Source: CAYUVF01 sp964448045 (GTDB lineage Bacteria; Bacteroidota; Rhodothermia; Rhodothermales; Salinibacteraceae). From it: a DNA stretch of 51,084 bases. The notes under the pieces were generated by a model. It had not been told where the DNA came from and did not search any database. It saw nothing but the letters and a program-made list of their open reading frames with translations. Positions 18,610 to 26,680 of the stretch are shown here, piece after piece. The DNA is taken from the NCBI GenBank assembly GCA_964448045.1, contig CAYUVF010000026.1, forward strand, positions 1 through 51,084. The letters run 5' to 3'. Position 1 is the first letter of the stretch, and each line of letters begins with the position of its first letter. Both the position numbers and the translations under genes were made by a program.

Positions 18610-20187
18610 TCAGCGCGGCAGCTTTAGCGACCGGCCCGGCTCGATCGACTGATTGAGTTGCACCTGATTGAGGATCGCCATGCGGGGCGGCGGGAGATCA
18701 TCCGGAAGCGTGGCCGGCAGGAACGACTCGAAAGGCCCAGCCTGGGTGACGCGCCGGATGGCGATGCGCGTCGGCTCGACGTTGAGGATCTCCGGATCGG
18801 TGAGCGGAGCGAAGTTGCGCATCGTGCGGAGGAACCGGTCGCGGTATGTGCTAAAATCAGATTGCACCGCGTATCCGATGAAGCTGTAAACCCGCCCCTC
18901 GTATTCGACGTTGAAGTTGATCAGGCGGATAGTTTGGCCTTGCTGCGTCTGGAAATCGGCCTCGACGAAATAGCCGGGCAACGATCCGGCCTGCATCGGC
19001 CCCTGCTCTTGCACCGTGACCCCATCGGCCCCGATGATCGGGGCCGCCGCGTCGCGGGGCGTGTCCTCTTCTGCAATCCGGAACTGGATGATGGCGCGCT
19101 GCTGCTCTTCGACGAGGGCCACCTGCCGGGGCTGGTTGATGACCTGAAATGAGGGCGGCACCGGAAACCGGAAGGCGAGGTCGGGATGGTAAAACATGTC
19201 GTCGCGCGTGAAGCCCTGGCGGGGGTTTTCACCGAGGACGACGCCGTCGAGGGTAGCGTAGTAGACATCCTGATTGATCGCATCTAACGGCTGCTGCAGG
19301 CGCTGGCGCCAGTCTGTCGCGAGCTGGCGCATCGTCTGCTCACGCGCGCCGGGATCGGGATGGCTCGACTGCCACGTGGGCAGCGGCTGGCCGCTCTGCT
19401 CCTGAATGCGCTCCAGCGACTCGAAGAAGCCGGCCGCTTCGCTCACGTCGTAACCGTTCATCGCGGCGTATTCGACGCCCAATTGATCGGATTCGCGCTC
19501 GTTGTCGCGGCTGTACTTGAGGAAGAGCAGTTGCGTGGCCTGGCTGCCCAGTTGCAGGATGTTGCCCGCCGAGATGCCCGCCAGTCCCCCCCCGATGGCG
19601 CCGGCGATCAGGCCGAGCTGGGCGAACTGCTGCTTGGCCGCCTGCTGGGAGGCGTGCCGCGCGGCGACGTGGGCGATCTCGTGACCAAGCACCACGGCCA
19701 GCTGCGCCTCGTTATTGAGGTGCGACATCAGCCCGCGCGTCACATACACGTAGCCGCCCGGTAGCGCGAATGCGTTGACGACCGGGCTATCGAGCACGCG
19801 AAAGGTGAACTCCGTCTCGCGGAACTGCGCGGGCGTATCGGGGCGGCGCATGTGGCTGTCCTCCAGAATGTCGCGCGCCACCCGGTCCACGTACTGCTGG
19901 ACCTCCTCGTTGTCATAGAGGCCGTACTGGTTGACGATCTGCTCGTCGGCCTGCTGGCCGAGTTGTTTCTCTTGCTCCCACGTGTACCCGTACGCCCGCC
20001 GGTTGCCCGAAATCGGACTGACGCCCGTCGTACATCCCGCCACGCCGAGGACGAGCACCGCTACAAGTAGTATGGCTGATATCCGGTGCCATCCAGTGGC
20101 TCTATGATGCGCACCGGAGGACCGGGAATGTTTCACGTGAAACGCGCTCGGCGCCTTCGCACCGGAGGGCTGTTGCTGTATGTTCAT
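18610..20187 (-). CDS. M48 family metallopeptidase, lipoprotein (BepA/LoiP-like)
   Basis: A 525-residue lipoprotein. A hydrophobic stretch ending in the lipobox GVAGC lies at about residues 36-52. The peptidase domain has the zinc motif VLGHEIAHVAARHA (HExxH) and the distal ligand region NERESDQLGVEYA. A long C-terminal region ends with a LysM-like segment (LNQVQLNQSIEPGRSLKL). It is probably a periplasmic quality-control protease for outer-membrane proteins. The start is unsettled. The ATG at 20185-20187 places a parS site within codons 16-21 (residues FHVKH), while a GTG at the centre of that site would begin closer to the signal peptide. It converges on the MaoC gene. Confidence 0.9.
   Translation of the reverse strand: MNIQQQPSGAKAPSAFHVKHSRSSGAHHRATGWHRISAILLVAVLVLGVAGCTTGVSPISGNRRAYGYTWEQEKQLGQQADEQIVNQYGLYDNEEVQQYVDRVARDILEDSHMRRPDTPAQFRETEFTFRVLDSPVVNAFALPGGYVYVTRGLMSHLNNEAQLAVVLGHEIAHVAARHASQQAAKQQFAQLGLIAGAIGGGLAGISAGNILQLGSQATQLLFLKYSRDNERESDQLGVEYAAMNGYDVSEAAGFFESLERIQEQSGQPLPTWQSSHPDPGAREQTMRQLATDWRQRLQQPLDAINQDVYYATLDGVVLGENPRQGFTRDDMFYHPDLAFRFPVPPSFQVINQPRQVALVEEQQRAIIQFRIAEEDTPRDAAAPIIGADGVTVQEQGPMQAGSLPGYFVEADFQTQQGQTIRLINFNVEYEGRVYSFIGYAVQSDFSTYRDRFLRTMRNFAPLTDPEILNVEPTRIAIRRVTQAGPFESFLPATLPDDLPPPRMAILNQVQLNQSIEPGRSLKLPR
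20129..20144. other. parS site 1 (one mismatch)
   Basis: The 16-mer TGTTTCACGTGAAACG matches the bacterial parS consensus TGTTTCACGTGAAACA at 15 of 16 positions (last base). It overlaps the N-terminal codons of the M48 gene, where it encodes FHVKH. It is the leftmost member of the cluster. Binding by ParB is inferred from the sequence. Confidence 0.8.
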
Positions 20188-20245
20188 ACCAGAGTGAGAG
20201 TTGAGTCGTCAGAAAACCATCGGGGCGCTTCGGACGGGCACGCGG

Positions 20246-21397
20246 CTATGGCGTGGCGGTCTCGGCAGCGGTGTGCTGCCGGGTGATTTCGATCGCCCGA
20301 TGCGCCTCTGCGTCGAACGGCACGACGCCCTCGAACGGCCCCCGCCGCGTCGCCGTCACCAGGCTCTGCCCCACAGCATCGGACTGAAGCAGTTCCAAAA
20401 AGACGGCCGATCGGTCGGGATCCAGCTTGCCGAAGGCATCATCCAGTAGCAGGAGCGGCTGTTCGTCGAGCTCGTCCCGCAGAAAAAAGTACTGCGCCAG
20501 CTTGAGTGCCATCCCAAAGGTGCGGTGCTGGCCCTGCGAGCCGTAGCGGCGCACCTCGAAATCATCGAGGCGAAAGATGAGCTCATCGCGCTGCGGCCCC
20601 ACGAGCGTCGTGCCCCGCTCACGCTCGCGCTGTGCGACCCGGTCCAACTCCGCACGAAACACCACGGCAACCGACTCGGCCGTGGCCTCCGATGGGAGAT
20701 CGGCAATCGTGTCGTATTCGATGCTCGGCTTCTCGGCGACGGCTTCAATCTGCTGATACGCCTCGGTCAGATACGTCGAAAACGCCTGCAGAAACTGGGA
20801 CCGCTTGGCGATAACGCGGCTGCCGAGGGTGACGAGTTCCTCCGTCCACGGCTGGAGCACCGACTCCGGCGGCCCGCCCGAGCGCTTCTTGTACTGGCGC
20901 AGCAGCTCGTTGCGCTGGCGGCGCGCGCGGCGGTACTTCATCAGCTCATCGAGGTAGAGCGGCCGCGCCTGGCTGAGGATGTTATTCAGGAAGCGACGGC
21001 GCTCGCTGGGCCCCTCGGCCGTGAGGGCGTGGTCTTGCGGCGAAAAGACGACCACGGGCAGCATTCCCACGATCTCGGCGAGCCGGTCGAGGGGCGCACC
21101 GTTGACGAATACCTTCTTGCCCTCACTGGGCACGTACACGATGCGCACCCGCAGATCCGAGCGCCGCGCGCCATCGAACCGCCCTTCCACCTGAAAGTAC
21201 GGCGCGCCCTTGCGCACGGCGTAGCGATCGCGCGAGGCAATGAAGCTTTTTGTGAGACACAGGTAGTGGATGGCCTCCAGCACGTTCGTCTTCCCCGCCC
21301 CGTTGGGCCCGTACAAGAGGTTAACCTTGGAAGCCAACGTCAGCTCCGTCTCCTCATGAGCCCGGAAGGATTGCAGGTGGAGCGTGCGAAGAATCAT
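20246..21397 (-). CDS. recF: DNA replication and repair protein RecF
   Basis: A 383-residue SMC-like ATPase. It starts MILRTLHLQSFRAHEETEL, with the Walker A motif YGPNGAGKTNVLEAI at residues 29-43, the ABC signature region (RTFGMALKLAQYF, degenerate) and Walker B LLLLDDAFGKLD. RecF loads RecA onto gapped DNA with RecO and RecR. recF commonly sits beside dnaA-dnaN near the origin; here it stands alone between the M48 gene and a TPR-CHAT gene, but within the parS region. Length matches the family. Confidence 0.95.
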   Translation of the reverse strand: MILRTLHLQSFRAHEETELTLASKVNLLYGPNGAGKTNVLEAIHYLCLTKSFIASRDRYAVRKGAPYFQVEGRFDGARRSDLRVRIVYVPSEGKKVFVNGAPLDRLAEIVGMLPVVVFSPQDHALTAEGPSERRRFLNNILSQARPLYLDELMKYRRARRQRNELLRQYKKRSGGPPESVLQPWTEELVTLGSRVIAKRSQFLQAFSTYLTEAYQQIEAVAEKPSIEYDTIADLPSEATAESVAVVFRAELDRVAQRERERGTTLVGPQRDELIFRLDDFEVRRYGSQGQHRTFGMALKLAQYFFLRDELDEQPLLLLDDAFGKLDPDRSAVFLELLQSDAVGQSLVTATRRGPFEGVVPFDAEAHRAIEITRQHTAAETATP

Positions 21398-21499
21398 CGG
21401 CAGGGCACGGATCGGCGAGGGTCAGAGCAGCGGGGCAACAGCAGACAAGCGTACGGGAGGCGCCGCGGTTTCGTTCGTCGTCCCCCTCGCGCGGGACGG

Positions 21500-21670
21500 C
21501 TACAGAATGGCTCCACCATCGCCGCCGCCCCCGCCCGACTGGCCAGGCTCGGGCTCATATTCATCGTCATTGTCCGAGGACGGGTCGTCCGATCCCCCAC
21601 CGCCCCCGTTCCCGTTGTCGTCATCGTCCAGGTGAAGCATGTACAAAGTGTCCTTTGAATGTGCTATCAT
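21500..21670 (-). CDS. Small acidic, glycine-rich ORF
   Basis: A 56-codon frame whose translation has an Asp run (LDDDDNG), two poly-Gly tracts and an acidic middle, with no Cys and few hydrophobics. A purine-rich AAGGTGGGG precedes the first ATG, and AAAGGA precedes an internal ATG ten codons later, so initiation is possible at either. It sits in the 315-bp gap between recF and the divergent TPR-CHAT gene. I do not recognise a family. Low-complexity composition means it could be chance; its position and ribosome-binding sequences argue mildly for a real small protein. Confidence 0.35.
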   Translation of the reverse strand: MIAHSKDTLYMLHLDDDDNGNGGGGGSDDPSSDNDDEYEPEPGQSGGGGGDGGAIL

Positions 21671-21712
21671 AAAGCATCCCCACCTTCCATCGGTTTGCGT
21701 CCATCGTAGTCC

Positions 21713-24556
21713 ATGGCTTTCCCACAACGTAGTGCTCCGCCGTTGCTGCTGCAAGTTGCGCGCTTTGTTTTTCTCGCTGCACTCGGCATCGGTCTGGTAA
21801 TACCGTCTGCTGTAGGCCAAGCGCCCTCCAGCGATTGCGACCGGCTCTATGAACGCGCCGAGGCGAGCCGCGAACGGCTCCGGGACCTGCAGTGGGAGGC
21901 TCACACCACGACGGCCGAGCGCCAGCGCCATCGGCAGGCCCCCCAGCAGCTGATCGACGATGCCGAGCAGGCGCGCCAGTGTTATGAGCCGCTCCTCCCC
22001 CCCTCGGCCGACGCCCCACCCCCCTCATCTGAGGACACTGTACCCATGCCCGCCTCGGTGGCGCGTGAGCGAATCATGCAGACGTACTTCTGGACTGTGC
22101 TCGGCCACCGGGAGCTCGATGAGTTCGGTGATGCCCTGCGCGAATACGAAACCTTCTTCCAGCGCTTCCGCACCGTCGCGGACTCGTCGCGCCTCAAGCT
22201 GATGTATCACATGCGCGGCTATCAGCATTACCGGCTCGGCAACGCCTCGGAGGCGGTCGACGACTTCCTTCAAGCCCTCAGCTACATTCCGCCCTCCGAT
22301 ACGCTGCGGCGGGCGCAGATGATGCTCAACTTCGGCATCACCCTGCAACGGGTGCGCGACATGGAGCGGGCGCGGCACTACTACGAAGAAGCCGAGCAGC
22401 TCGTCAGCCCCCGCCAGCCCCGCACCGATGACGTGCGCGAGCTCCTGGGGCGCGCCCTGTTCTATCAAGGCGATCTGATCCTGGATAGCCCCCCGACCGC
22501 TTCCGATTCTATCCAGACAGCGGCCTACCACCGCTCGATCGACCTGATCTCCCGAGCGCTGTCGATCTTCCCGAAGGATCGCCTGAACCGGCGCGCCCGA
22601 GCCAGCACAATGCTCGGCGAAGCCCACGCCCTCGTCGGCGACTACGACCGGGCCCACATCTACCTGCGACGCGGCCAGCAGATCGCCGAGCGCCTCGGCT
22701 ACACCGATGAGCTCGTGTTAGCGTACCTCAAGCAGGGGAACGTCCACCTCAAAGAGGGCGCCCTGGCCGAAGCGGTACCGCCGCTGCGGCGCGCGCTCGA
22801 CTATGCCGAGCAAGGCACGACGATGGAGCACCAGCGCCGGGTGCTGTACCGGCTCGCGAGCGCGTTCGAGCGCCAGGGCAAGTGGACCCAGGCCGAAGCC
22901 CGCTATCGCCAGTCCATCGACGTAATCGAGGAGTACCGCGCCTCGCTCCGTGCCACCGGATGGGCCGCAGCCGCCTTCGACCTCTGGAGCACATCGTACC
23001 GGGGACTCGTGCGCGTACTTGTTGCCCAAGAGCGCTACCGCGATGCCTTCCGCGTGCTCGAACGTACCCGCGCGCGCCACCTACAAGATGCCCGCATGCA
23101 AGCCCGCATCACGAACGAGCTGTCGTCCAGCGAGCGTGCGCGGTTTGACAGCCTGACTACCGCCCTCATCGAAACGCGCACCCGCCTCGCCCAATCCAGC
23201 CCGAGCGCAGACCGGGCCAACCTGCAAACGCAAGAAGCCAACCTCATGGCCGAGCGGCGCACGCTGATCGGCCTCGGCGATCTCCCGCCCCCCTCGATCG
23301 ACGCCATCCAGACTCGCCTCCGCGCAAACAACCAGACGCTCCTTTCCTTCTTTGTCGATGATCCAGAAAATGAGCGTCCACCGCGCTCGTTCGTCTTCGT
23401 CCTTACGCCCGACTCCCTGCACACTGTCCCGTTGCACATCGAGCACGACGCGCTCGAACATACCCTGCCCGCGCTCAGCCCGATGCTCGGCCCCAACGCC
23501 GGCCCCGATATCGACATTGACGCTACCCGCTTCGACCTCCACACACTGAACCAGCTGCACGACCAGCTGATCGGTCCGGTCGCCGGTCTGTTACATGCTG
23601 AAGAGCGCCTCCTCATCGTTCCCGATGGGCCGCTTTTTCGTCTGCCCTTCAGTATGCTCGTGCGCGAGACGCCGGGCCGCTTCGCCTACTCAAAAGCACA
23701 TTACCTGATCGAAGACCACCCGATTGGAACGGAGCTCGGCACAGCGCTCATTACCGACTCGACCACGAGCGAGCCGCCGCGCTTCGATGTCGTTGCCCTC
23801 GGCCAGACGGACTTTGCTGCCGCCCCCACCCTCCCCACCTCTATCCGCAACCGCGTCGACGCCGGAGGTGCTCTGCCCCCGCTTCCCGGCGTCCAAACGG
23901 AGATGGCTACGCTGAACGACCTGTTCGGGCGCCGGCGCATCCTGCTCGATGATGCTGCCACCGAATCCGCCTTTTACGAATTACAGGATGAAACCCGCGT
24001 GCTGCATCTGGCATCGCACGCCCTCGTGAGCGAGACCGATCCGCGCGACAACCTCTTCGTCCTGCGCGGGGCCGATGCGCCCCCCGACAACTCAGCCCAG
24101 GACGGGCTCCTGTTCCTCCACGAGTTGGAGCGCCACCGCAGTCCGATCCCGCTCGTCGTTTTGAGCGGATGCAGCACGGCACGCGGCCTGCACCAATCTG
24201 GCGAAGGGCCCATGGGTCTGCAATACGCCTTCCGGGCTATGGGCGCGCAAAGCACGCTGTCGACGCTCTGGCCCACGGACGACCAAGCCGCCGTCACGCT
24301 GACGACCGCGTTTTACCGGCACCTGCAAGCCGGGCACCCCAAAGACGTTGCGCTCCAGCGCGCACAACTGGACTATCTCCGATCGAACCCTCAAACGAGC
24401 AGTCCCTTCTTCTGGGCGGCACCGGTGCTGTACGGCAACCCGCGCCCCCTTCACCTCTCCGCCGCCTCGACCTGGATCTACTACCTGAGCGGTGGAGCCC
24501 TGATCGCCCTGGTTGCCCTGGCGCTCGTCTACCGGCGCTCACGAACTGCAACCTGA
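21713..24556 (+). CDS. TPR-CHAT protein, predicted exported and membrane-anchored caspase-like protease
   Basis: A 947-residue protein. A signal peptide ends near residue 36 (SAVGQA). A TPR solenoid spans about 105-430. A linker with coiled-coil character leads to a CHAT domain (about 555-905), and a C-terminal transmembrane helix (about 917-940, LSGGALIALVALALVY) is followed by a basic tail RRSRTAT. The catalytic dyad of the caspase-like fold is present: His in LHLASHALVSE and Cys in VVLSGCSTARGL. CHAT proteases in other bacteria cleave partner proteins, for example gasdermins or CRISPR-linked Csx30. The topology here places the protease outside the cytoplasm, so its target should be an envelope or secreted protein. 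The partner is unknown. Neighbours are recF and murQ. Confidence 0.88.
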   Translation: MAFPQRSAPPLLLQVARFVFLAALGIGLVIPSAVGQAPSSDCDRLYERAEASRERLRDLQWEAHTTTAERQRHRQAPQQLIDDAEQARQCYEPLLPPSADAPPPSSEDTVPMPASVARERIMQTYFWTVLGHRELDEFGDALREYETFFQRFRTVADSSRLKLMYHMRGYQHYRLGNASEAVDDFLQALSYIPPSDTLRRAQMMLNFGITLQRVRDMERARHYYEEAEQLVSPRQPRTDDVRELLGRALFYQGDLILDSPPTASDSIQTAAYHRSIDLISRALSIFPKDRLNRRARASTMLGEAHALVGDYDRAHIYLRRGQQIAERLGYTDELVLAYLKQGNVHLKEGALAEAVPPLRRALDYAEQGTTMEHQRRVLYRLASAFERQGKWTQAEARYRQSIDVIEEYRASLRATGWAAAAFDLWSTSYRGLVRVLVAQERYRDAFRVLERTRARHLQDARMQARITNELSSSERARFDSLTTALIETRTRLAQSSPSADRANLQTQEANLMAERRTLIGLGDLPPPSIDAIQTRLRANNQTLLSFFVDDPENERPPRSFVFVLTPDSLHTVPLHIEHDALEHTLPALSPMLGPNAGPDIDIDATRFDLHTLNQLHDQLIGPVAGLLHAEERLLIVPDGPLFRLPFSMLVRETPGRFAYSKAHYLIEDHPIGTELGTALITDSTTSEPPRFDVVALGQTDFAAAPTLPTSIRNRVDAGGALPPLPGVQTEMATLNDLFGRRRILLDDAATESAFYELQDETRVLHLASHALVSETDPRDNLFVLRGADAPPDNSAQDGLLFLHELERHRSPIPLVVLSGCSTARGLHQSGEGPMGLQYAFRAMGAQSTLSTLWPTDDQAAVTLTTAFYRHLQAGHPKDVALQRAQLDYLRSNPQTSSPFFWAAPVLYGNPRPLHLSAASTWIYYLSGGALIALVALALVYRRSRTAT

Positions 24557-24648
24557 CGCGAGGTTGCTCTTTCAAACCATCGCCTCCGCCTCGTGCAGCA
24601 TTCACGTCGTGAGTCGCTGCGCTCGCTTACAGGCGTGAGCGTCTGCGA

Positions 24649-24664
24649 CGTTTCACGTGAAACA
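24649..24664. other. parS site 2 (one mismatch)
   Basis: CGTTTCACGTGAAACA differs from the parS consensus only at the first base. It lies in the gap between the TPR-CHAT gene and murQ, about 37 bp upstream of the murQ ATG. Confidence 0.82.
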
Positions 24665-24700
24665 TGAGGGGCTCGCTGCCTGAACTGTATCCTGCGTCCC

Positions 24701-25618
24701 ATGGCTGATTCCTCCGCGCTGTTCGACCAACTCCAATCCCTCGCCACCGAGCAGCGCAACCCGCGCTCCGAGCACATCGACATGGCTTCGGTGCGCGATA
24801 TTCTGGAGATCATCAACACCGAAGATCACCGCGTGCCCATCGCCGTGCGTGAGGAGCTCTCGCACGTTGCGGAGGCTGTGGAGCACGTCGTCACGGCGTT
24901 CAAAAACGACGCCCGCCTCTTCTACGTGGGTGCGGGCACGAGCGGACGTCTCGGCATCCTCGACGCTTCCGAGATCCCGCCTACCTTCGGCGCGGATCCC
25001 GAGCTCGTGCAAGGCCTCATCGCAGGCGGGCGCCAGGCCGTCTTCCGCTCGCAGGAAGGCGCCGAGGACATCGAGGCCGACGGCGCCCAGGCACTCCGCG
25101 AGGCCGGCGTCACCGAGCACGACGTGGTCTGCGGCATTGCCTCCAGCGGGCGCACGCCGTACGTGGTCGGGGCCGTGAACCACGCCCGCGAGCTCGGCTG
25201 CGCGACGATCTTTCTTTCGACGGTGCCCCGCGAGCAGCTCAACGTCGAGGTGGACGTCACCATCTGCCCTGTCGTCGGCCCCGAGGTCGTCATGGGCTCG
25301 ACGCGGATGAAGAGCGGCACGGCCCAGAAGCTCGTGCTCAACATGATCACGACGGCCGCCATGATTCGGATGGGCACCGTCTACAAGAACATGATGGTCG
25401 ACCTGCAGCGGACGAGCCAGAAGCTCGTCGAGCGCGCGAACCGCACCGTCATGATGGTGACCGGCGTAGATTACGAGACGGCCACCCGCACGCTCGACCG
25501 ATGCGAGGGCCACGTCAAGACGGCCCTCGTCATGCTGCTGGCCGAGGTGGACGCCACCGAAGCCCGCCGCCGCCTCGCCGCGCACGACGGCTTCGTGCGC
25601 CCGGCGATTGAGGAGTGA
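24701..25618 (+). CDS. murQ: N-acetylmuramic acid 6-phosphate etherase
   Basis: A 305-residue SIS-domain enzyme. The family signature is clear: TEQRNPRSEHID near the N-terminus, YVGAGTSGRLGILDASE near 86-102, IASSGRTPYVVGAV and GSTRMKSGTAQKLVLNM. MurQ cleaves the D-lactyl ether of MurNAc-6-P to give GlcNAc-6-P in peptidoglycan recycling. No amgK, nagZ or transporter gene lies beside it. The length is close to the E. coli enzyme (298). It is flanked on both sides by parS sites. Confidence 0.95.
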   Translation: MADSSALFDQLQSLATEQRNPRSEHIDMASVRDILEIINTEDHRVPIAVREELSHVAEAVEHVVTAFKNDARLFYVGAGTSGRLGILDASEIPPTFGADPELVQGLIAGGRQAVFRSQEGAEDIEADGAQALREAGVTEHDVVCGIASSGRTPYVVGAVNHARELGCATIFLSTVPREQLNVEVDVTICPVVGPEVVMGSTRMKSGTAQKLVLNMITTAAMIRMGTVYKNMMVDLQRTSQKLVERANRTVMMVTGVDYETATRTLDRCEGHVKTALVMLLAEVDATEARRRLAAHDGFVRPAIEE

Positions 25619-25677
25619 AGAAGCTCTTCTTGTGAGGACGCGCGGCTGTGCGGCCCCACGGTGCCGAGGGCGCTCTT

Positions 25678-25693
25678 TGTTTCACGTGAAACA
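25678..25693. other. parS site 3 (perfect)
   Basis: An exact TGTTTCACGTGAAACA palindrome in the intergenic space between the convergent murQ and HEPN genes. Confidence 0.9.
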
Positions 25694-25727
25694 CTGATCT
25701 CCCGGGGGACGCTCAGGACTCACCACA

Positions 25728-26093
25728 TCAAGACGCCGCGGATTCCACCACCTCTTCCGCCTGTTTTACGAACTGGCCGGACGCACGGATGAAGCGATCG
25801 ACGATCTCGGCCGGAGGCATCCGAAGATGATAATCGGCCCCTTCGCGATGCTGGCGCAGCTTCGACAGCAATCCGATATCGACATCCGACCTGAAATGCT
25901 CGGCCAGCTTCATTCCGACGCCTTTGTGTGTCTTCGGCGCGAGATCGCGTAGCAGCAAAAGCGCACGAGCTCCCTCCAGCACACCGAAGTAAAGCCGGCT
26001 CATGGCATCGGCTGCAAACCCACGACGATGAAGCAGGCGGGCTGCCTCCAATCGCTGCCCCGCACTCCTGATCCGCCTCTGTACATGGGTCAT
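25728..26093 (-). CDS. HEPN domain protein (HEPN-MNT pair)
   Basis: A 121-residue helical protein of the HEPN fold. AARLLHRRGFAADAMSRLYFGVLEGARALL is the first helix pair, typical of HEPN partners of minimal nucleotidyltransferases. LRQHREGADYHL near residues 79-90 holds the Arg-x(5)-His arrangement and the R-x-x-x-D-Y element seen in this subfamily. HEPN proteins in such pairs are RNases or toxins neutralised by the MNT protein, but some are inactive. Its ATG overlaps the stop of the upstream gene (ATGA), so the two are translationally coupled. It lies between parS sites 3 and 4. Confidence 0.75.
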   Translation of the reverse strand: MTHVQRRIRSAGQRLEAARLLHRRGFAADAMSRLYFGVLEGARALLLLRDLAPKTHKGVGMKLAEHFRSDVDIGLLSKLRQHREGADYHLRMPPAEIVDRFIRASGQFVKQAEEVVESAAS

Positions 26094-26416
26094 AGTTCAA
26101 TGCCCCTCGCGCGCGCCCAGTCGGCCAGATCGTCATCATCGGCGGCGTGCCGAGCGAAGACCCCCATCCACCAGTCGAACGCCTCGCTCACCTCGGTCGC
26201 GATGTCTACGACCGGGTCGGTCTCCTCGAAGAAGTCGTACGGCCCGCGCAGAACCACCACCACCTCAACGGCGCGAACATCGTCATCCGCCTCGCCCCAT
26301 TCATCCCAAAATGGCATGTTAGACACGGCATAAACGCCCACGAGGCGCTCCCCGTAGTGCTCTCGATACCGCCGGGAGAGAGTAGCCAAAACGTCGGCGG
26401 GAGTAATCGTCTGCAT
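26090..26416 (-). CDS. Degenerate minimal nucleotidyltransferase (MNT-like), partner of HEPN
   Basis: A 108-residue protein. Size, position directly upstream of and overlapping the HEPN gene, and the strand RAVEVVVVL near residues 48-56 suggest an MNT antitoxin. The usual GS-x(10)-D-x-D active site is not intact: VS stands at residues 31-32, and the position before the strand reads A-V-E rather than D-x-D, although an acidic run D44-D46 lies just upstream. It may bind HEPN without transferring AMP. The remote relationship is inferred from context and length; a search by profile would settle it. Confidence 0.6.
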   Translation of the reverse strand: MQTITPADVLATLSRRYREHYGERLVGVYAVSNMPFWDEWGEADDDVRAVEVVVVLRGPYDFFEETDPVVDIATEVSEAFDWWMGVFARHAADDDDLADWARARGIEL

Positions 26417-26506
26417 GACACCAGTGCGTTAGAGGATTAGCCACTGCTTTCGTACGTCGCGAGGTAGAAGGGGGTCCTTCTTCACTTTTCTCATTCAGGG
26501 CCTCAC

Positions 26507-26522
26507 CGTTTCACGTGAAACA
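26507..26522. other. parS site 4 (one mismatch)
   Basis: CGTTTCACGTGAAACA, differing from consensus in the first base. It lies in the divergent space between the MNT gene and mfd, about 160 bp upstream of the mfd start. Confidence 0.82.
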
Positions 26523-26680
26523 ATGGCGCCACAATCCGCCGCTGGGCCGCAGCGCACGCGTCTTCGCCAAACCTGCAGAATCCTTCCGCCGGACGGGTCG
26601 TTGGGATTACCACACGCTGCATCGCCCGCCGCCGCGGGGGTGCGGCTTTTCGGCGTTTTCCCCACGAAAAGTTCTCTGCT

